The position numbers and the translations under genes were made by a program. 64,000 bases of DNA from Enterococcus sp. DIV2402 (lineage in GTDB: Bacteria; Bacillota; Bacilli; Lactobacillales; Enterococcaceae), in assembly GCF_017426705.2 (NCBI RefSeq), contig NZ_CP147251.1, positions 2,633,501 to 2,697,500 of the forward strand, read 5' to 3'. The notes below the pieces were generated by a model. It did no database searches. It was given only the letters and a program-made list of their open reading frames with translations, and was not told the DNA's origin. The stretch's first letter is position 1. Each line of letters starts with the position of its first letter. This document shows positions 1-8,942 of this stretch, piece by piece.

Positions 1-406
1 TTTCAGCAGGTACCATAATAGTTTTTGTGGATGAACTGGACAGTAAACCTGTCAGCCCAATAACATTTTCCTCCGTGATTAGTCGTTCGGCTTCTACCAT
101 GGCAATATCAGGTGTACTACTGTCACCAATCACAAAACGTATTTTAACTCCATTTAGATTGGGAAGTCCAATTCCTTCATGAAACGGCAAACTAAGATCT
201 GAAGGTCTATTAACCACATCTTCAATCAATTCAAGTAATTGCGTTACTTCTTTTCCAGCTTGTGTCTGTGCCCCATTCAAGGGAACTAGTACACCTATCG
301 ACACTTCATTTTTTTCTTCTGTATTTTTTTCAACACTACACGCAGTGTTGAAAAAAAGTAAAAAGAGAAACATTAATATCCAAATTTTTCGCTTTTTTAA
401 CACCAT
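1..406 (-). CDS. Substrate-binding lipoprotein, branched-chain amino acid ABC transporter type (partial)
   Basis: Starts with ATG at 404-406 and runs off the left edge; about 135 residues are visible. The N-terminus has basic residues (VLKKRKIW), a hydrophobic stretch and a T-A-C lipobox with the acylated cysteine near residue 23, so the product is probably tethered to the outer face of the membrane. The mature part begins with a VSIGVLVPLNG segment and has IRFVIGDSSTPDIAMVEA-like features, as in Leu/Ile/Val-binding (Peripla_BP_6) proteins. The ligand cannot be read from this part. The gene follows the epimerase gene in the same direction after about 190 bases that can fold into a long structured leader. 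Confidence 0.75.
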   Translation of the reverse strand, partial: MVLKKRKIWILMFLFLLFFNTACSVEKNTEEKNEVSIGVLVPLNGAQTQAGKEVTQLLELIEDVVNRPSDLSLPFHEGIGLPNLNGVKIRFVIGDSSTPDIAMVEAERLITEENVIGLTGLLSSSSTKTIMVPAE

Positions 407-455
407 ATTTATCACCTTAAACTTCTTGTACTGCTTCGTCACGATAGAATAGAGA

Positions 456-567
456 AGAGGACACTCTTATATAGATATGTACAGCCGTTCTACAATCTCA
501 CACTGTATGTCTTTACATAAATCAAAGAGAAGAGTGGTTATATTAATCTGTATACTGAATGTCCTCT
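456..567 (-). promoter_or_regulatory. Candidate structured 5' leader of the lipoprotein gene
   Basis: Read on the minus strand, AGAGGACATTC near 567 pairs with GAGTGTCCTCT near 456. Inside, CACTCTT and AAGAGTG can extend the same helix, and TACAG/CTGTA can form an inner hairpin. The result is a compact RNA of about 110 bases ending some 50 bases before the lipoprotein ATG. I do not recognise a known riboswitch class. It could also be a degenerate terminator or chance pairing. Confidence 0.35.
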
Positions 568-600
568 AAACAATTTACATTTTTGAAAAAAATTTAACTA

Positions 601-1296
601 TTATTTGTATGCGACAATTCTAGTGGCTTCTTCAATTTCTTTCTCCATAATCGACCATGCTTTTTCAAGATTTGCATCTTTATTCCATAAAGCTGGAGGT
701 CCTAATACAACGATATCTGCACCTGCATCATACAATCCTGCATACAAATTTTTGTTCATCGAACCATCAGCTTCGATCAGAAAGTCCAGTTCTAACTCTT
801 CCCGCCACTTAGCCAACATTCGAATTTTGTCATACATTTCAGGAATAACTGACTGTCCCGCGATACCGGCATCAACAATCATGATCGTTACTTTATCCAA
901 GTAAGGTAAATAATAACGAATACTTTCCAGTGATGTTGCTGGATTCAGTGCGACGCCCGCTTTACACCCTAATTCTTTGATGCGATTAATTGTTACAAGT
1001 GCAACATTTTCGATTACATCTGTATGTGGTGTAATATAGGTAGCACCAGCTGCGGCACAGGACTCCAAGTAGTCCCAAGGTCTTTGGACCATTAAATGAG
1101 CATCCATTGGTTTTTTAACAATATCTTTGATTGCTGCTAAAAAGTCCGGTCCGATTCCAAAAGTTCTTACATAATAACCATCCTTGATATCCATATGCAG
1201 ATAGTCTGCGCGTTCGTCAATAAATTCGACCTGATTTTTCAAATCTAGCAAGTCACAACATCCCATTGACGGAGCTATTTTTAATTTTCTTTCCAT
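601..1296 (-). CDS. Ribulose-/allulose-phosphate 3-epimerase family protein
   Basis: A 231-residue TIM-barrel epimerase. The family motifs are all present: KIAPSMGCCDLL at the N-terminus, HMDIKDG at 34-40 (metal and catalytic Asp), AHLMV with the metal His near 67, and EADGSM late in the chain. It resembles E. coli AlsE (D-allulose-6-phosphate 3-epimerase) more than Rpe, for example in the PEMYDKI and WREE segments. The ATG at 1296 is chosen because GTGAGG lies 6 bases upstream; an upstream in-frame TTG overlaps the previous stop and has no ribosome site. It is the last gene of the five-gene operon and would return a 6-phosphoketose to fructose-6-phosphate. Confidence 0.85.
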   Translation of the reverse strand: MERKLKIAPSMGCCDLLDLKNQVEFIDERADYLHMDIKDGYYVRTFGIGPDFLAAIKDIVKKPMDAHLMVQRPWDYLESCAAAGATYITPHTDVIENVALVTINRIKELGCKAGVALNPATSLESIRYYLPYLDKVTIMIVDAGIAGQSVIPEMYDKIRMLAKWREELELDFLIEADGSMNKNLYAGLYDAGADIVVLGPPALWNKDANLEKAWSIMEKEIEEATRIVAYK

Positions 1297-1310
1297 CCTT
1301 TGCCTCACTT

Positions 1311-2294
1311 TCAAGAAATATATTCAGCAAGTTGACGCATGTAGGCTACATCTGCTTCTGATAACTGAATTGCCATTGCTTTGCTGTTTTCGTCAAGCTC
1401 CTCTGGTGTTGTAGAGCCACTCAATACATTTAGATTTTCACCTTGTGCCAAAATCCATGCAATGCCTAGATTGGCAATACTACATTCATATTTTTCACAT
1501 AATGGCTTCCATTTTTCCAACATGTCTACAACATTTGCAAGATTTTGTGGTTCAAACCATTTCTTACCATAGCGGGCAGTTCCTTTAGGCGCTACATAAT
1601 CTTTATCGATTGTTCCTGTTAAAATTCCCATCTCCAATGGCGAATATGCCTGCAGCGTAATCCCGTGTTCATGGCATAGAGGTAACAATTCTTCTTCCAC
1701 TTGACGATCAAGAATACTATATTTCGCTTGAACGATATCCAGTTGTCCATGCTTCAAATATTCTTTTACCTCCGCTACGCTAACATTAGCAGCCCCGATT
1801 GCACCAATCTTCCCTTCTGCTTTTAACTCAGATAAAACTTCCATTGTTTCAGAAATTGGTGTGAAATGAGGCTCTACTGACTGCCAGTGAGACATGTACA
1901 CATCAATGTAGTCTGTCTGTAGTCTTTCAAAGCTAGATTCGATTTCTAAACGAATAGATTTTTTAGAAAGGTTCTTGTACAGACTTCTTTCCCCGACTTT
2001 ATTAAAGAAGCTTCCTTCTCTTTCCCAGGTAATCCCAAATTTGGTAATAATTACATATTCATCACGACGATTTTTAATTGCTTCTCCGACGATTTTTTCA
2101 CTGTTTCCGAAATTATATGCGGGCGCAGTATCTAAGAAATTGATTCCTAAATCCAACGCATGCTGAATTGTTTTGATTGAGGCATCCTCATTGTCTTGAT
2201 TTTCAAATGCCGGTCCGCCTCCAATTGCCCATGTTCCTAAACCAATACGTGATACTTCTACATCTGAACTTCCCAATTTCATTTTCTTACTCAA
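1311..2294 (-). CDS. Aldo/keto reductase
   Basis: About 327 residues with the aldo/keto reductase tetrad in order: Asp and Tyr in LDTAPAYNFGNSE, Lys in IITKFG, and His in MSHWQ. The C-terminal NADPH-binding segment includes VLSGSTTPEELDEN. The start is uncertain: a TTG at 2292-2294 sits 6 bases after AAAGGTGGAG, overlaps the end of the kinase gene and fits translational coupling; a GTG at 2306 and an ATG at 2282 are alternatives. It probably interconverts a sugar aldehyde or ketone with the alcohol inside the pathway; the substrate is unknown. Confidence 0.85.
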   Translation of the reverse strand: MSKKMKLGSSDVEVSRIGLGTWAIGGGPAFENQDNEDASIKTIQHALDLGINFLDTAPAYNFGNSEKIVGEAIKNRRDEYVIITKFGITWEREGSFFNKVGERSLYKNLSKKSIRLEIESSFERLQTDYIDVYMSHWQSVEPHFTPISETMEVLSELKAEGKIGAIGAANVSVAEVKEYLKHGQLDIVQAKYSILDRQVEEELLPLCHEHGITLQAYSPLEMGILTGTIDKDYVAPKGTARYGKKWFEPQNLANVVDMLEKWKPLCEKYECSIANLGIAWILAQGENLNVLSGSTTPEELDENSKAMAIQLSEADVAYMRQLAEYIS

Positions 2295-3261
2295 TAGATT
2301 CTCCACCTTTATTTTTGTATTTTTTAATCATGCGTTCGACTTGTTCTCTGCTTTTAACACCAGCGGTTGCGCCCAACGATTCAATTGAGACTGCTGCTAC
2401 AGCATTACCAAAATAAGCACATTCTTCAAAAGACTTTTCATTTAATAATTCTGCGATAAATCCTGAAGCAAAATTGTCTCCAGCTCCGATTGTATCTATT
2501 TTTACAGAAGGATCTTTTTTAAAGGCTGGCACAATTTTTGCTATTTCTTTATTCTTGATATAACAGCCTTCTTTCCCAATCTTGACAATGACATTCTTAA
2601 CTCCCATAGCTAGAAAAGTATCAGCGATTTTATCAGTGTCATACTCATTTGTAATTTCTGCAGCTTCTTCATAATTAGGAAAGAAATAGTCTACATAACT
2701 TAGAGCTTCTGCGATATCATTCAATGTTTCACCTAAACGGCTTTTTACCATGTCCGCACAGATAATCATATTTTCCGCTTTTGCTTTTTTAAAAATAGTG
2801 ACTAGTGTCTCGTTGTCTAGCAGCGGATTATTAAAAATACTTGCTAAAGATAAAATTTTTGCATCACTGATGTTTTCCAAATTAATGTGCTCTAAACCCA
2901 TTTTCCACAAGCTGCCGTTTCTATTTGTAACAAAAGTGCGTTCTCCATCTTCTCGTACCATTCCAATGTTCAATGATGTCGTTAAACGATCATCTACTTT
3001 TAAATCATCAGTGATGATTCCATTTCTCTCAGCAAAGTCCTGAATATACATTCCTGGACCATCATTCCCAATTGCACTCATCAAGGAAACTTTATTTCCT
3101 AGACGAGTAATAATGGTTGCTTCGTTGATCGCATCACCACCAATCGTCATTGATATATCATCTAGTGGATAAGAGACATTTTCAAAAATGAACGCTCCTA
3201 CCGGATACAATGGAATATCAACAATCGCTGCTCCCACACAAATCACATCAACTTTTACCAT
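2287..3261 (-). CDS. PfkB-family carbohydrate kinase
   Basis: A 324-residue ribokinase-like protein. It has the N-terminal GGDAINEA motif (sugar binding), the FPNYEEA segment, and the C-terminal anion-hole motif DTIGAGDNFASGF with the catalytic Asp. ATP would phosphorylate a free sugar or ketose in the cytoplasm. It lies between the Zn-dehydrogenase (17 bases away) and the reductase (overlapping), so a ketose produced by the dehydrogenase is the likely substrate, feeding the epimerase. The E. coli allose kinase AlsK is a ROK protein, so this is a different solution for a similar step. Confidence 0.9.
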   Translation of the reverse strand: MVKVDVICVGAAIVDIPLYPVGAFIFENVSYPLDDISMTIGGDAINEATIITRLGNKVSLMSAIGNDGPGMYIQDFAERNGIITDDLKVDDRLTTSLNIGMVREDGERTFVTNRNGSLWKMGLEHINLENISDAKILSLASIFNNPLLDNETLVTIFKKAKAENMIICADMVKSRLGETLNDIAEALSYVDYFFPNYEEAAEITNEYDTDKIADTFLAMGVKNVIVKIGKEGCYIKNKEIAKIVPAFKKDPSVKIDTIGAGDNFASGFIAELLNEKSFEECAYFGNAVAAVSIESLGATAGVKSREQVERMIKKYKNKGGESIE

Positions 3262-3278
3262 TCAAAACCACTCTTTCT

Positions 3279-4331
3279 TTAATTCATATCTTTTGATACC
3301 CGAATAACTCCTTTGATCAACTCTTGTTTATTATTTACTGAAAACTCAAATGCTTCTTGTGTATTTTCATATTCAAAATAGCGGTCAGCTATATTTTCTA
3401 CATCGAAAACACCTTTAGAAATCATGCTGATTGTTTTAGGATAATCATTCGCATAACGGAAAACCGTTTGGATCGTTACTTCACGATTGATTTTGAGAAA
3501 GTCCACTGGCGTTTCACCTGGAATCGTTCCAACAATAAGAATTTTCCCTCTACGTTTTACTAGCTGCAAGGCCATTTTTGCTGTGGCGATTGCTCCAGCA
3601 GTTTCAAATACCACATCTGCCCCGTATTCTCCTACAATTGCTTTTGTACTTTCAATCACTGAAGGTTCCCTTCCGTCAAAAATGGCCGTTGCACCTAATT
3701 TTTCAGACATTTGTAATCGATTTTCTAATACATCTATCACTACTATTTCCGCAGCTCCCATTAGTTTAGCTGCCTGAACAGTCATTAAACCAATACAGCC
3801 TGATCCCAAAATAACTACTTTCTTACCTAACAATTCTCCAGCCATCTCTGCAGCATGGACACCAACAGCTGCTGGTTCAACTAAAGCACCTTCAATCAAA
3901 CTCATACTATCCGGCAAAGCAAATGTCATATCTTCCGGATGGGCTAAATAATTAGTTAGCGCTCCTTTATAGTTAGGCTGAGTTGCCATAAAATCAACAT
4001 CTGGACAGACATTATAATGCCCTTCTAAACAAAATTCACATTTATAACAAGGAATTCCCGGTTCTATACATACTCGGTCACCGACTTTGAATTTTGTCAC
4101 TTTATCGCCTACCGCTTCAACGATACCTGCGATTTCGTGCCCCAATCCTATTGTTTGGTTTGGATCTTTTGGTGGAATATAGGGACCGTATTGAAAGCCG
4201 TGTACATCTGATCCGCAAATACCTACGTATCCAACTTTGATTAATACTTCATTAGATTTCGGAATTGGAACTTCCGCATCTTTGATTACCATTTTTCCCG
4301 GTCGTTCTAAAATTGCTACTGTGTTTTGCAT
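3279..4331 (-). CDS. Zinc-dependent polyol/alcohol dehydrogenase (MDR family)
   Basis: A 350-residue medium-chain dehydrogenase. The catalytic zinc site is in GICGSDVHGF and GLGHE; four structural-zinc cysteines lie in CYKCEFCLEGHYNVC; the Rossmann fold starts at VVILGSGCIGLMTVQAAK. This is the sorbitol/xylitol dehydrogenase type that oxidises a secondary alcohol to a ketone with NAD(P). It is the second gene of the operon, directly after the porter. A second, distinct member is encoded at 7829-8911. Confidence 0.88.
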   Translation of the reverse strand: MQNTVAILERPGKMVIKDAEVPIPKSNEVLIKVGYVGICGSDVHGFQYGPYIPPKDPNQTIGLGHEIAGIVEAVGDKVTKFKVGDRVCIEPGIPCYKCEFCLEGHYNVCPDVDFMATQPNYKGALTNYLAHPEDMTFALPDSMSLIEGALVEPAAVGVHAAEMAGELLGKKVVILGSGCIGLMTVQAAKLMGAAEIVVIDVLENRLQMSEKLGATAIFDGREPSVIESTKAIVGEYGADVVFETAGAIATAKMALQLVKRRGKILIVGTIPGETPVDFLKINREVTIQTVFRYANDYPKTISMISKGVFDVENIADRYFEYENTQEAFEFSVNNKQELIKGVIRVSKDMN

Positions 4332-4357
4332 TGATAATTCTCCTTTATAAAAAATTT

Positions 4358-5764
4358 TTAATTAACTTCCTCGATTAAATCATTTTCAAAACTATCTATA
4401 CTGTTCTCTCTTTCAATTGCAATTTCTTCTACTGATTTACCCCTTGTCTCAATTCCAAAAACTGAAAGAACTAATGCACACAAGCTCAAGAGTATTCCCA
4501 GAACAAGAAAGACTGCTGTTACACCAAAATCTGTTAAAAGCCATGCAATGAGATATGGCATACATATTGCCACAATTCGACCAATTGCGTTTGAAATTCC
4601 TGACCCACGCATTTTTGTCTCTGTTGGCCATAATTCCGGAGCATAAACTGCTGAGGAAAAACTGTTGTAAATATACAATATGAAAATTAAAATACCGCCT
4701 ATTAAAACGATTCGCCATTCTGTTCGTTGTAATGAATAGATATAACCTAAAACTGAAAGTAACAATATCAAGACAACTCCCAACCATTTTCTTGGAAATT
4801 TATCGATAATCAAAGAAGAAACAAATACTCCCAGTGGAGCACCGATCATCATGATTGTCGTCATCAGCAATGACTTAGAAATATCAATGCCGCTCTGGAC
4901 AAAAATCGTTGGTAACCAAACAGTGATGGTATATAATGAGATGTTCATTGCAATCAGAACGGTTGCAGAAACAAGTGTCCTTCGACCTAAATCTCCTTTG
5001 AAGAAAAGACGAAAAGGTATTTTTTTAATTTCATTTTCTTTTTTAGGACATCGAGCTTGCTGTTCAAAAACAATTTGAGTATCTTGTTCTTTTTCAATGT
5101 TTTGAATTGCATTTCTTAATATTTCCTGACTTTTCTTCAGCTCACCTTTTTGTGCATACCATCTAGGTGATTCTATTAAATATTTACTAACTAAATACAA
5201 CATTGTAAACGATGCCAAAGAACTAATCAGAAATATCATTCGCCAACCAAAGTTAGGAATAATCAAATAGCTGATCAATGTTGCAAGTAAGGGAGAAAAA
5301 TTTCCTAACAAAGACATTCTTGCAGACCAAGTCCCTCGAACTTTCGCTGGAATAAATTCAGTGAAAGACGCATAACCGATTACGATTCCTGCCCCCATCC
5401 CTAATCCCATTGCAGCTCGACAAAAAATCAAGAAATAGATATTAAATGCTAGACTTGATAAAAGAGAAAAAATAGCGAAGGTCAACAAACTTATTTGATA
5501 AGCCTTTTTTCTACCAATATTATCTCCTAGCATGCCACCAATGATTGATCCACCAAAGAAACCTACCATCATCCCTGAAGAGAAAAGAGCATTATAGAAA
5601 TTATTTGACCATCCTTTGTTTACTAAATCAGCCAGAATCGTATTGCCAGAAGAATTTAAAAATCCATTGACTTGTAATCCAAAACCAATCAATAAGAAAA
5701 TTTTCCAATGCCATCTAGATATAGGCAGCTGATCTAGTTTTTCTCCAATTTCTTTTTCGTTCAC
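4358..5764 (-). CDS. MFS sugar/polyol transporter
   Basis: A 468-residue, 12-helix major facilitator. It shows the loop motif GDNIGRKKAY after helix 2 and a central cytoplasmic loop between the two six-helix bundles. The GTG at 5762-5764 is taken as the start because GGAGG precedes it by 6 bases; the longer frame has no ribosome site. It is the first gene of the operon and a paralogue of the porter at 8943-10346 (same N-terminal LDQLPISRWHWK versus IDRLPTSKVQWQ pattern). The substrate is unknown; the neighbours suggest a polyol or rare hexose. Confidence 0.88.
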   Translation of the reverse strand: MNEKEIGEKLDQLPISRWHWKIFLLIGFGLQVNGFLNSSGNTILADLVNKGWSNNFYNALFSSGMMVGFFGGSIIGGMLGDNIGRKKAYQISLLTFAIFSLLSSLAFNIYFLIFCRAAMGLGMGAGIVIGYASFTEFIPAKVRGTWSARMSLLGNFSPLLATLISYLIIPNFGWRMIFLISSLASFTMLYLVSKYLIESPRWYAQKGELKKSQEILRNAIQNIEKEQDTQIVFEQQARCPKKENEIKKIPFRLFFKGDLGRRTLVSATVLIAMNISLYTITVWLPTIFVQSGIDISKSLLMTTIMMIGAPLGVFVSSLIIDKFPRKWLGVVLILLLSVLGYIYSLQRTEWRIVLIGGILIFILYIYNSFSSAVYAPELWPTETKMRGSGISNAIGRIVAICMPYLIAWLLTDFGVTAVFLVLGILLSLCALVLSVFGIETRGKSVEEIAIERENSIDSFENDLIEEVN

Positions 5765-5828
5765 ATGATCCCTCCTTTTTGTTTCCGCTTTCACTTCACA
5801 GAATTATATTACTTCAAAACAAACATCA

Positions 5829-5842
5829 TGTCAACGTTTTCA
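5829..5842 (-). promoter_or_regulatory. cre-like catabolite repression site
   Basis: TGTCAACGTTTTCA matches the cre consensus TGWAANCGNTNWCA with one mismatch. It lies about 65 bases upstream of the first operon start, so CcpA probably represses the operon when glucose is present. Confidence 0.55.
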
Positions 5843-5875
5843 ACAATTTTTCTTTAAAACAAAGAAAAATTGTTG
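5841..5875 (-). promoter_or_regulatory. Operator palindrome upstream of the MFS/dehydrogenase operon
   Basis: A perfect 15-base inverted repeat (arms CAACAATTTTTCTTT and its complement, 5-base spacer). It contains TTTAAAACAAAGA, which recurs upstream of the second operon at 10530-10542. It is the best candidate binding site for the DeoR regulator encoded just upstream. Confidence 0.6.
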
Positions 5876-5975
5876 TGTTATATTAACTTTAAGCTCTTGA
5901 TAAGCGTAGAAATGAAGTGAATAATCACTTATTTATTCTGACCTTAGATAGTTAATTAATGTATCTATAGAAACA

Positions 5976-6022
5976 AAAAAACTGTTTAAAAATTGCAATA
6001 AGCAATTTTTAAACAGTTTTTT
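5976..6022 (-). terminator. Rho-independent terminator of the DeoR gene
   Basis: A perfect stem of about 20 bases with an AATAA loop; on the minus strand it ends in a run of T. It separates the regulator transcript from the downstream operon. Confidence 0.85.
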
Positions 6023-6033
6023 CGTCAACAACT

Positions 6034-6792
6034 TCAATAATAAATATGAATACCTTTATTCTTCAAAAAATCAAGCCATTCTTTACTCGGCTTTTGATCC
6101 GTTATAATATACGAGACGTTTGAAAAATCAGATAAATGTATGAACGCTTTTTTTCCAAATTTAGAATGATCAACAAGTAGCACGACTTCATTTGCTTGCT
6201 CAATCATTTTTCTTTTTATTCTACACTCAATTTCATTCGTATCGGTTACACCTGCATGGAAATCAATTCCTTTACAGCTAAGAACTGCCAAATCAACATT
6301 ATAAACACTCGTTGCATATTCCGTTAGATCACCTTGTAAAGACAATGTTCTTTTATTCAAAGTCCCTCCGGTAGACAAGATATTCACATCTGATACGATC
6401 AATTCTTTCAATGCTTCTGAAGAATTAGTAACTATCGTCAGATCATCTCGATTTTTTAATAATTTTAACGTTTCAATTACGGTCGAACTAGCATCTGCAA
6501 AAATAGTATGTGCAGACTGTAGAACTTCTTGAGCTGTAATTGCAATCACCTGTTTTTGCTGTAAATTATGTTCTGCTCTTTTATAAAAAGGAACATTCGA
6601 CACTATTTCTTCAGCATTTAAAACAGCTCCACCATATGTTCTTGTCAAAAAACCTTCTGCTTCCAACTTATCAAGATCTCGTCGAATTGTTTCTTCTGTT
6701 ACCGAGAATTTTTTGCTCAAATCAGATACAACTACTTTTTTTTCATTCAGCAATAATTGTTTGATCAGCAGCACCCTATCTTTTCCTGCCAT
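6034..6792 (-). CDS. DeoR-family sugar operon regulator
   Basis: 252 residues. The N-terminal winged HTH reads VSDLSKKFSVTEETIRRDLDK with the family RTYGGA turn, followed by a DeoR sugar-phosphate sensor domain (FADASSTVIE, ILSTGGTLN, LLVDHSKFGKKAF). AAAGGAG precedes the ATG. It lies between the two catabolic operons and is transcribed the same way, with its own terminator. The shared motif in both operon promoters suggests it represses both until a phosphorylated pathway intermediate binds. Confidence 0.9.
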   Translation of the reverse strand: MAGKDRVLLIKQLLLNEKKVVVSDLSKKFSVTEETIRRDLDKLEAEGFLTRTYGGAVLNAEEIVSNVPFYKRAEHNLQQKQVIAITAQEVLQSAHTIFADASSTVIETLKLLKNRDDLTIVTNSSEALKELIVSDVNILSTGGTLNKRTLSLQGDLTEYATSVYNVDLAVLSCKGIDFHAGVTDTNEIECRIKRKMIEQANEVVLLVDHSKFGKKAFIHLSDFSNVSYIITDQKPSKEWLDFLKNKGIHIYY

Positions 6793-6898
6793 TTATTTCA
6801 CTCCTTTTATATTCTACATTCTAGCATATCAAAGATAAGATCAGGAAATAAAAAAGCTTGAAAACCAATTTTTTTCTTTTTTTATAACGAAAAACACA

Positions 6899-6935
6899 GA
6901 AAAAATCTGTAGTTTTAACGGAAAAACTACAGATT
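6899..6935 (-). terminator. Rho-independent terminator of the aldolase operon
   Basis: Perfect 13-base stem (AATCTGTAGTTTT and its complement) with a 6-base loop; minus-strand reading ends in TTTTTT. It follows the aldolase stop codon directly. Confidence 0.85.
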
Positions 6936-6948
6936 ATATATTTACATA

Positions 6949-7788
6949 TTATAGATGTGCTTTATTATCCGTACCAAACAGTTTGATTTTTTCAATTGCA
7001 CGTTGTTTGACGGCTTTTCTTACAGCTCGCTCTAATTCTAAGAATGAACTGTCTGTATGCTCTCGTACAGCATCCATTCCAGCCAAACATAACTCAGTAT
7101 GAATATTAATTTTAGATACTCCCATAGAAATGGCTTTCTTGATATCCTCTTCACCAATACCAGATGCTCCATGTAGTACAATTGGGATAGCTACTGCTTT
7201 TCGTACTTTTTCCAATACATCAAAAGCAATTTTAGGTTCCGAAGTATATTCACCGTGGATATTTCCAATCGCTACAGCTAGAGAATCACAACCTGTTCTC
7301 TCAACAAATTCTGCTGCCTGATTTGGATCAGTATATTTATAGCCAGCTAATGCTTCTTCATAAATCGTTTCATTTCCTAAATGACCCAATTCTGCTTCTA
7401 CAGGTACACCTAATGGATGAAAATAATCTACAACTTCTTTAGTTAAACGAACATTCTCTTCAAATGGAAATGATGAAGCATCACGCATGATTGAGTTCAT
7501 TCCATGATTATAGGCATTTTGAACAATTTCCATACTACGACCATGATCCCAATGGGTAATAACTGGTACAGTCGCATTCTTTGCCATTGACACCATCATA
7601 TGTGAGAACTCCTCAAAGATAGTATTTCCTGTAAAACCTGTTCCAAATGAAATAATGATTGGCGCTTTTGTTTCTTCAGCTGCGTCAATTACTCCCATTA
7701 ACATTTCTGCATTCCATACATTGAAATGAGGAATCGCAAATCCATTTTCTTGTGCTGTTTCTTCCCAATATTTAATATTTGCTAACAT
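6949..7788 (-). CDS. Class II ketose-bisphosphate aldolase
   Basis: 279 residues of the Fba/GatY/KbaY zinc aldolase family. Zinc ligands are seen in THWDHGRSME (the usual LDHG is WDHG here), VEAELGHLG and GNIHGEY, and the phosphate-binding end is VLHGASGIG and INIHTELC. It would split a ketose-1-phosphate or 1,6-bisphosphate into dihydroxyacetone phosphate and an aldehyde. It is the third gene of the second operon, 40 bases after the dehydrogenase. It is only distantly related to the aldolase at 36356-37219, so the two probably serve different sugars. Confidence 0.9.
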   Translation of the reverse strand: MLANIKYWEETAQENGFAIPHFNVWNAEMLMGVIDAAEETKAPIIISFGTGFTGNTIFEEFSHMMVSMAKNATVPVITHWDHGRSMEIVQNAYNHGMNSIMRDASSFPFEENVRLTKEVVDYFHPLGVPVEAELGHLGNETIYEEALAGYKYTDPNQAAEFVERTGCDSLAVAIGNIHGEYTSEPKIAFDVLEKVRKAVAIPIVLHGASGIGEEDIKKAISMGVSKINIHTELCLAGMDAVREHTDSSFLELERAVRKAVKQRAIEKIKLFGTDNKAHL

Positions 7789-7828
7789 ATATTTCTCTCC
7801 TTACAAATTAAATTAATTTTAATACTTA

Positions 7829-8911
7829 TTAGTCTTCATCATCAAAGTCATAATGGAAAATAACTTTAATTGCTTCTTTACTAGCCATCAAATCAAAACC
7901 TTTTTCCCATTCAGATAAACCCAATCGATGTGTAATCATTGGCTGAACACGTACTGCTCCTGATGCAAGTAGGCGGATAGCATTACGCCAAGTCTCTGAA
8001 TCATAAGCCATATGTCCAATAATACTGATTGCCCATGTTGTAATATCGTTGATTGGATAATTAAATGGCTGGAAGCCCATTCCTACACGAACAACTTCAC
8101 CATTCGGACGCAACATGTCGATTGCTTGTTTCAAGGCAATGTTTGCACCTGAACATTCTACAACCAGTCCTAAATTGTCTTTCCCACAAATTTCCTGGCA
8201 ACGGGTAACTACATCTTCTTTAGAACCGTTGACTACGTGAGTAGCACCTAATTCTTTAGCCACAGCAAAACGTGTTTTTGTGTCTTCTTCCAACCCTACA
8301 ACAACAATATTTACCGCGCCCATAATACGAGCGATCTGTACTGAGAACAATCCTAAAGGTCCAGTTCCCATCACAACTACATCTTGTCCTGGTAAAAGTT
8401 TAGAGCGTTGCGCAATCGCTTTGTACGCATTGCTAATCGGATCTAATACACAAGCGTCCTCATAGTCAAGATTTTCAGGAATTTCCCAAATCGCACTCTT
8501 ATGAATGCGCAGAATTTCTCCTGGAATTACACAATACTTAGTAAAGCCGCCACCCCAGCGATTGTTGTCCAAACCTAAGTTAACTTTTTCTTTACAAGTT
8601 AGAAAATCACCTTTTTCACATGATGGACATTTACCACATACATGTCCTGAATTATCAGATACAATTCGCTGACCTACATGCCAGTCAGTTACTTTTGATC
8701 CAACTTTTACGATATCTCCAGCAAACTCATGTCCGCGAATAGAATTGAATTCATCAGATCCGTTTTCTACTCGAAAATGTTTCATATCAGCTCCACAAAT
8801 AGCTGCAGCTCTGATTTCTACAAGAATGTCTTCTTCCCCAATTTCGGGAACTGGTACGTCAATCAGTCTGTATCCTCCAAATTCTTTACCATATCTAGCT
8901 AGTGCTTTCAT
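7829..8911 (-). CDS. Zinc-dependent alcohol/polyol dehydrogenase (MDR family)
   Basis: 360 residues. Catalytic zinc motif in AAICGADMKHF and RGHEFAG, structural cysteines in CGKCPSCEKGDFLTC, Rossmann motif VVVMGTGPLGLFSVQIAR. It resembles threonine/sorbitol dehydrogenase-type enzymes. GGAGG stands before the ATG. It lies between the porter and the aldolase, so it likely oxidises the imported alcohol to the ketose that is later cleaved. No kinase lies in this operon; the PfkB kinase of the first operon could serve both. Confidence 0.88.
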   Translation of the reverse strand: MKALARYGKEFGGYRLIDVPVPEIGEEDILVEIRAAAICGADMKHFRVENGSDEFNSIRGHEFAGDIVKVGSKVTDWHVGQRIVSDNSGHVCGKCPSCEKGDFLTCKEKVNLGLDNNRWGGGFTKYCVIPGEILRIHKSAIWEIPENLDYEDACVLDPISNAYKAIAQRSKLLPGQDVVVMGTGPLGLFSVQIARIMGAVNIVVVGLEEDTKTRFAVAKELGATHVVNGSKEDVVTRCQEICGKDNLGLVVECSGANIALKQAIDMLRPNGEVVRVGMGFQPFNYPINDITTWAISIIGHMAYDSETWRNAIRLLASGAVRVQPMITHRLGLSEWEKGFDLMASKEAIKVIFHYDFDDED

Positions 8912-8942
8912 TTTATCTCCTCCAAAATTATATTTTTATACT

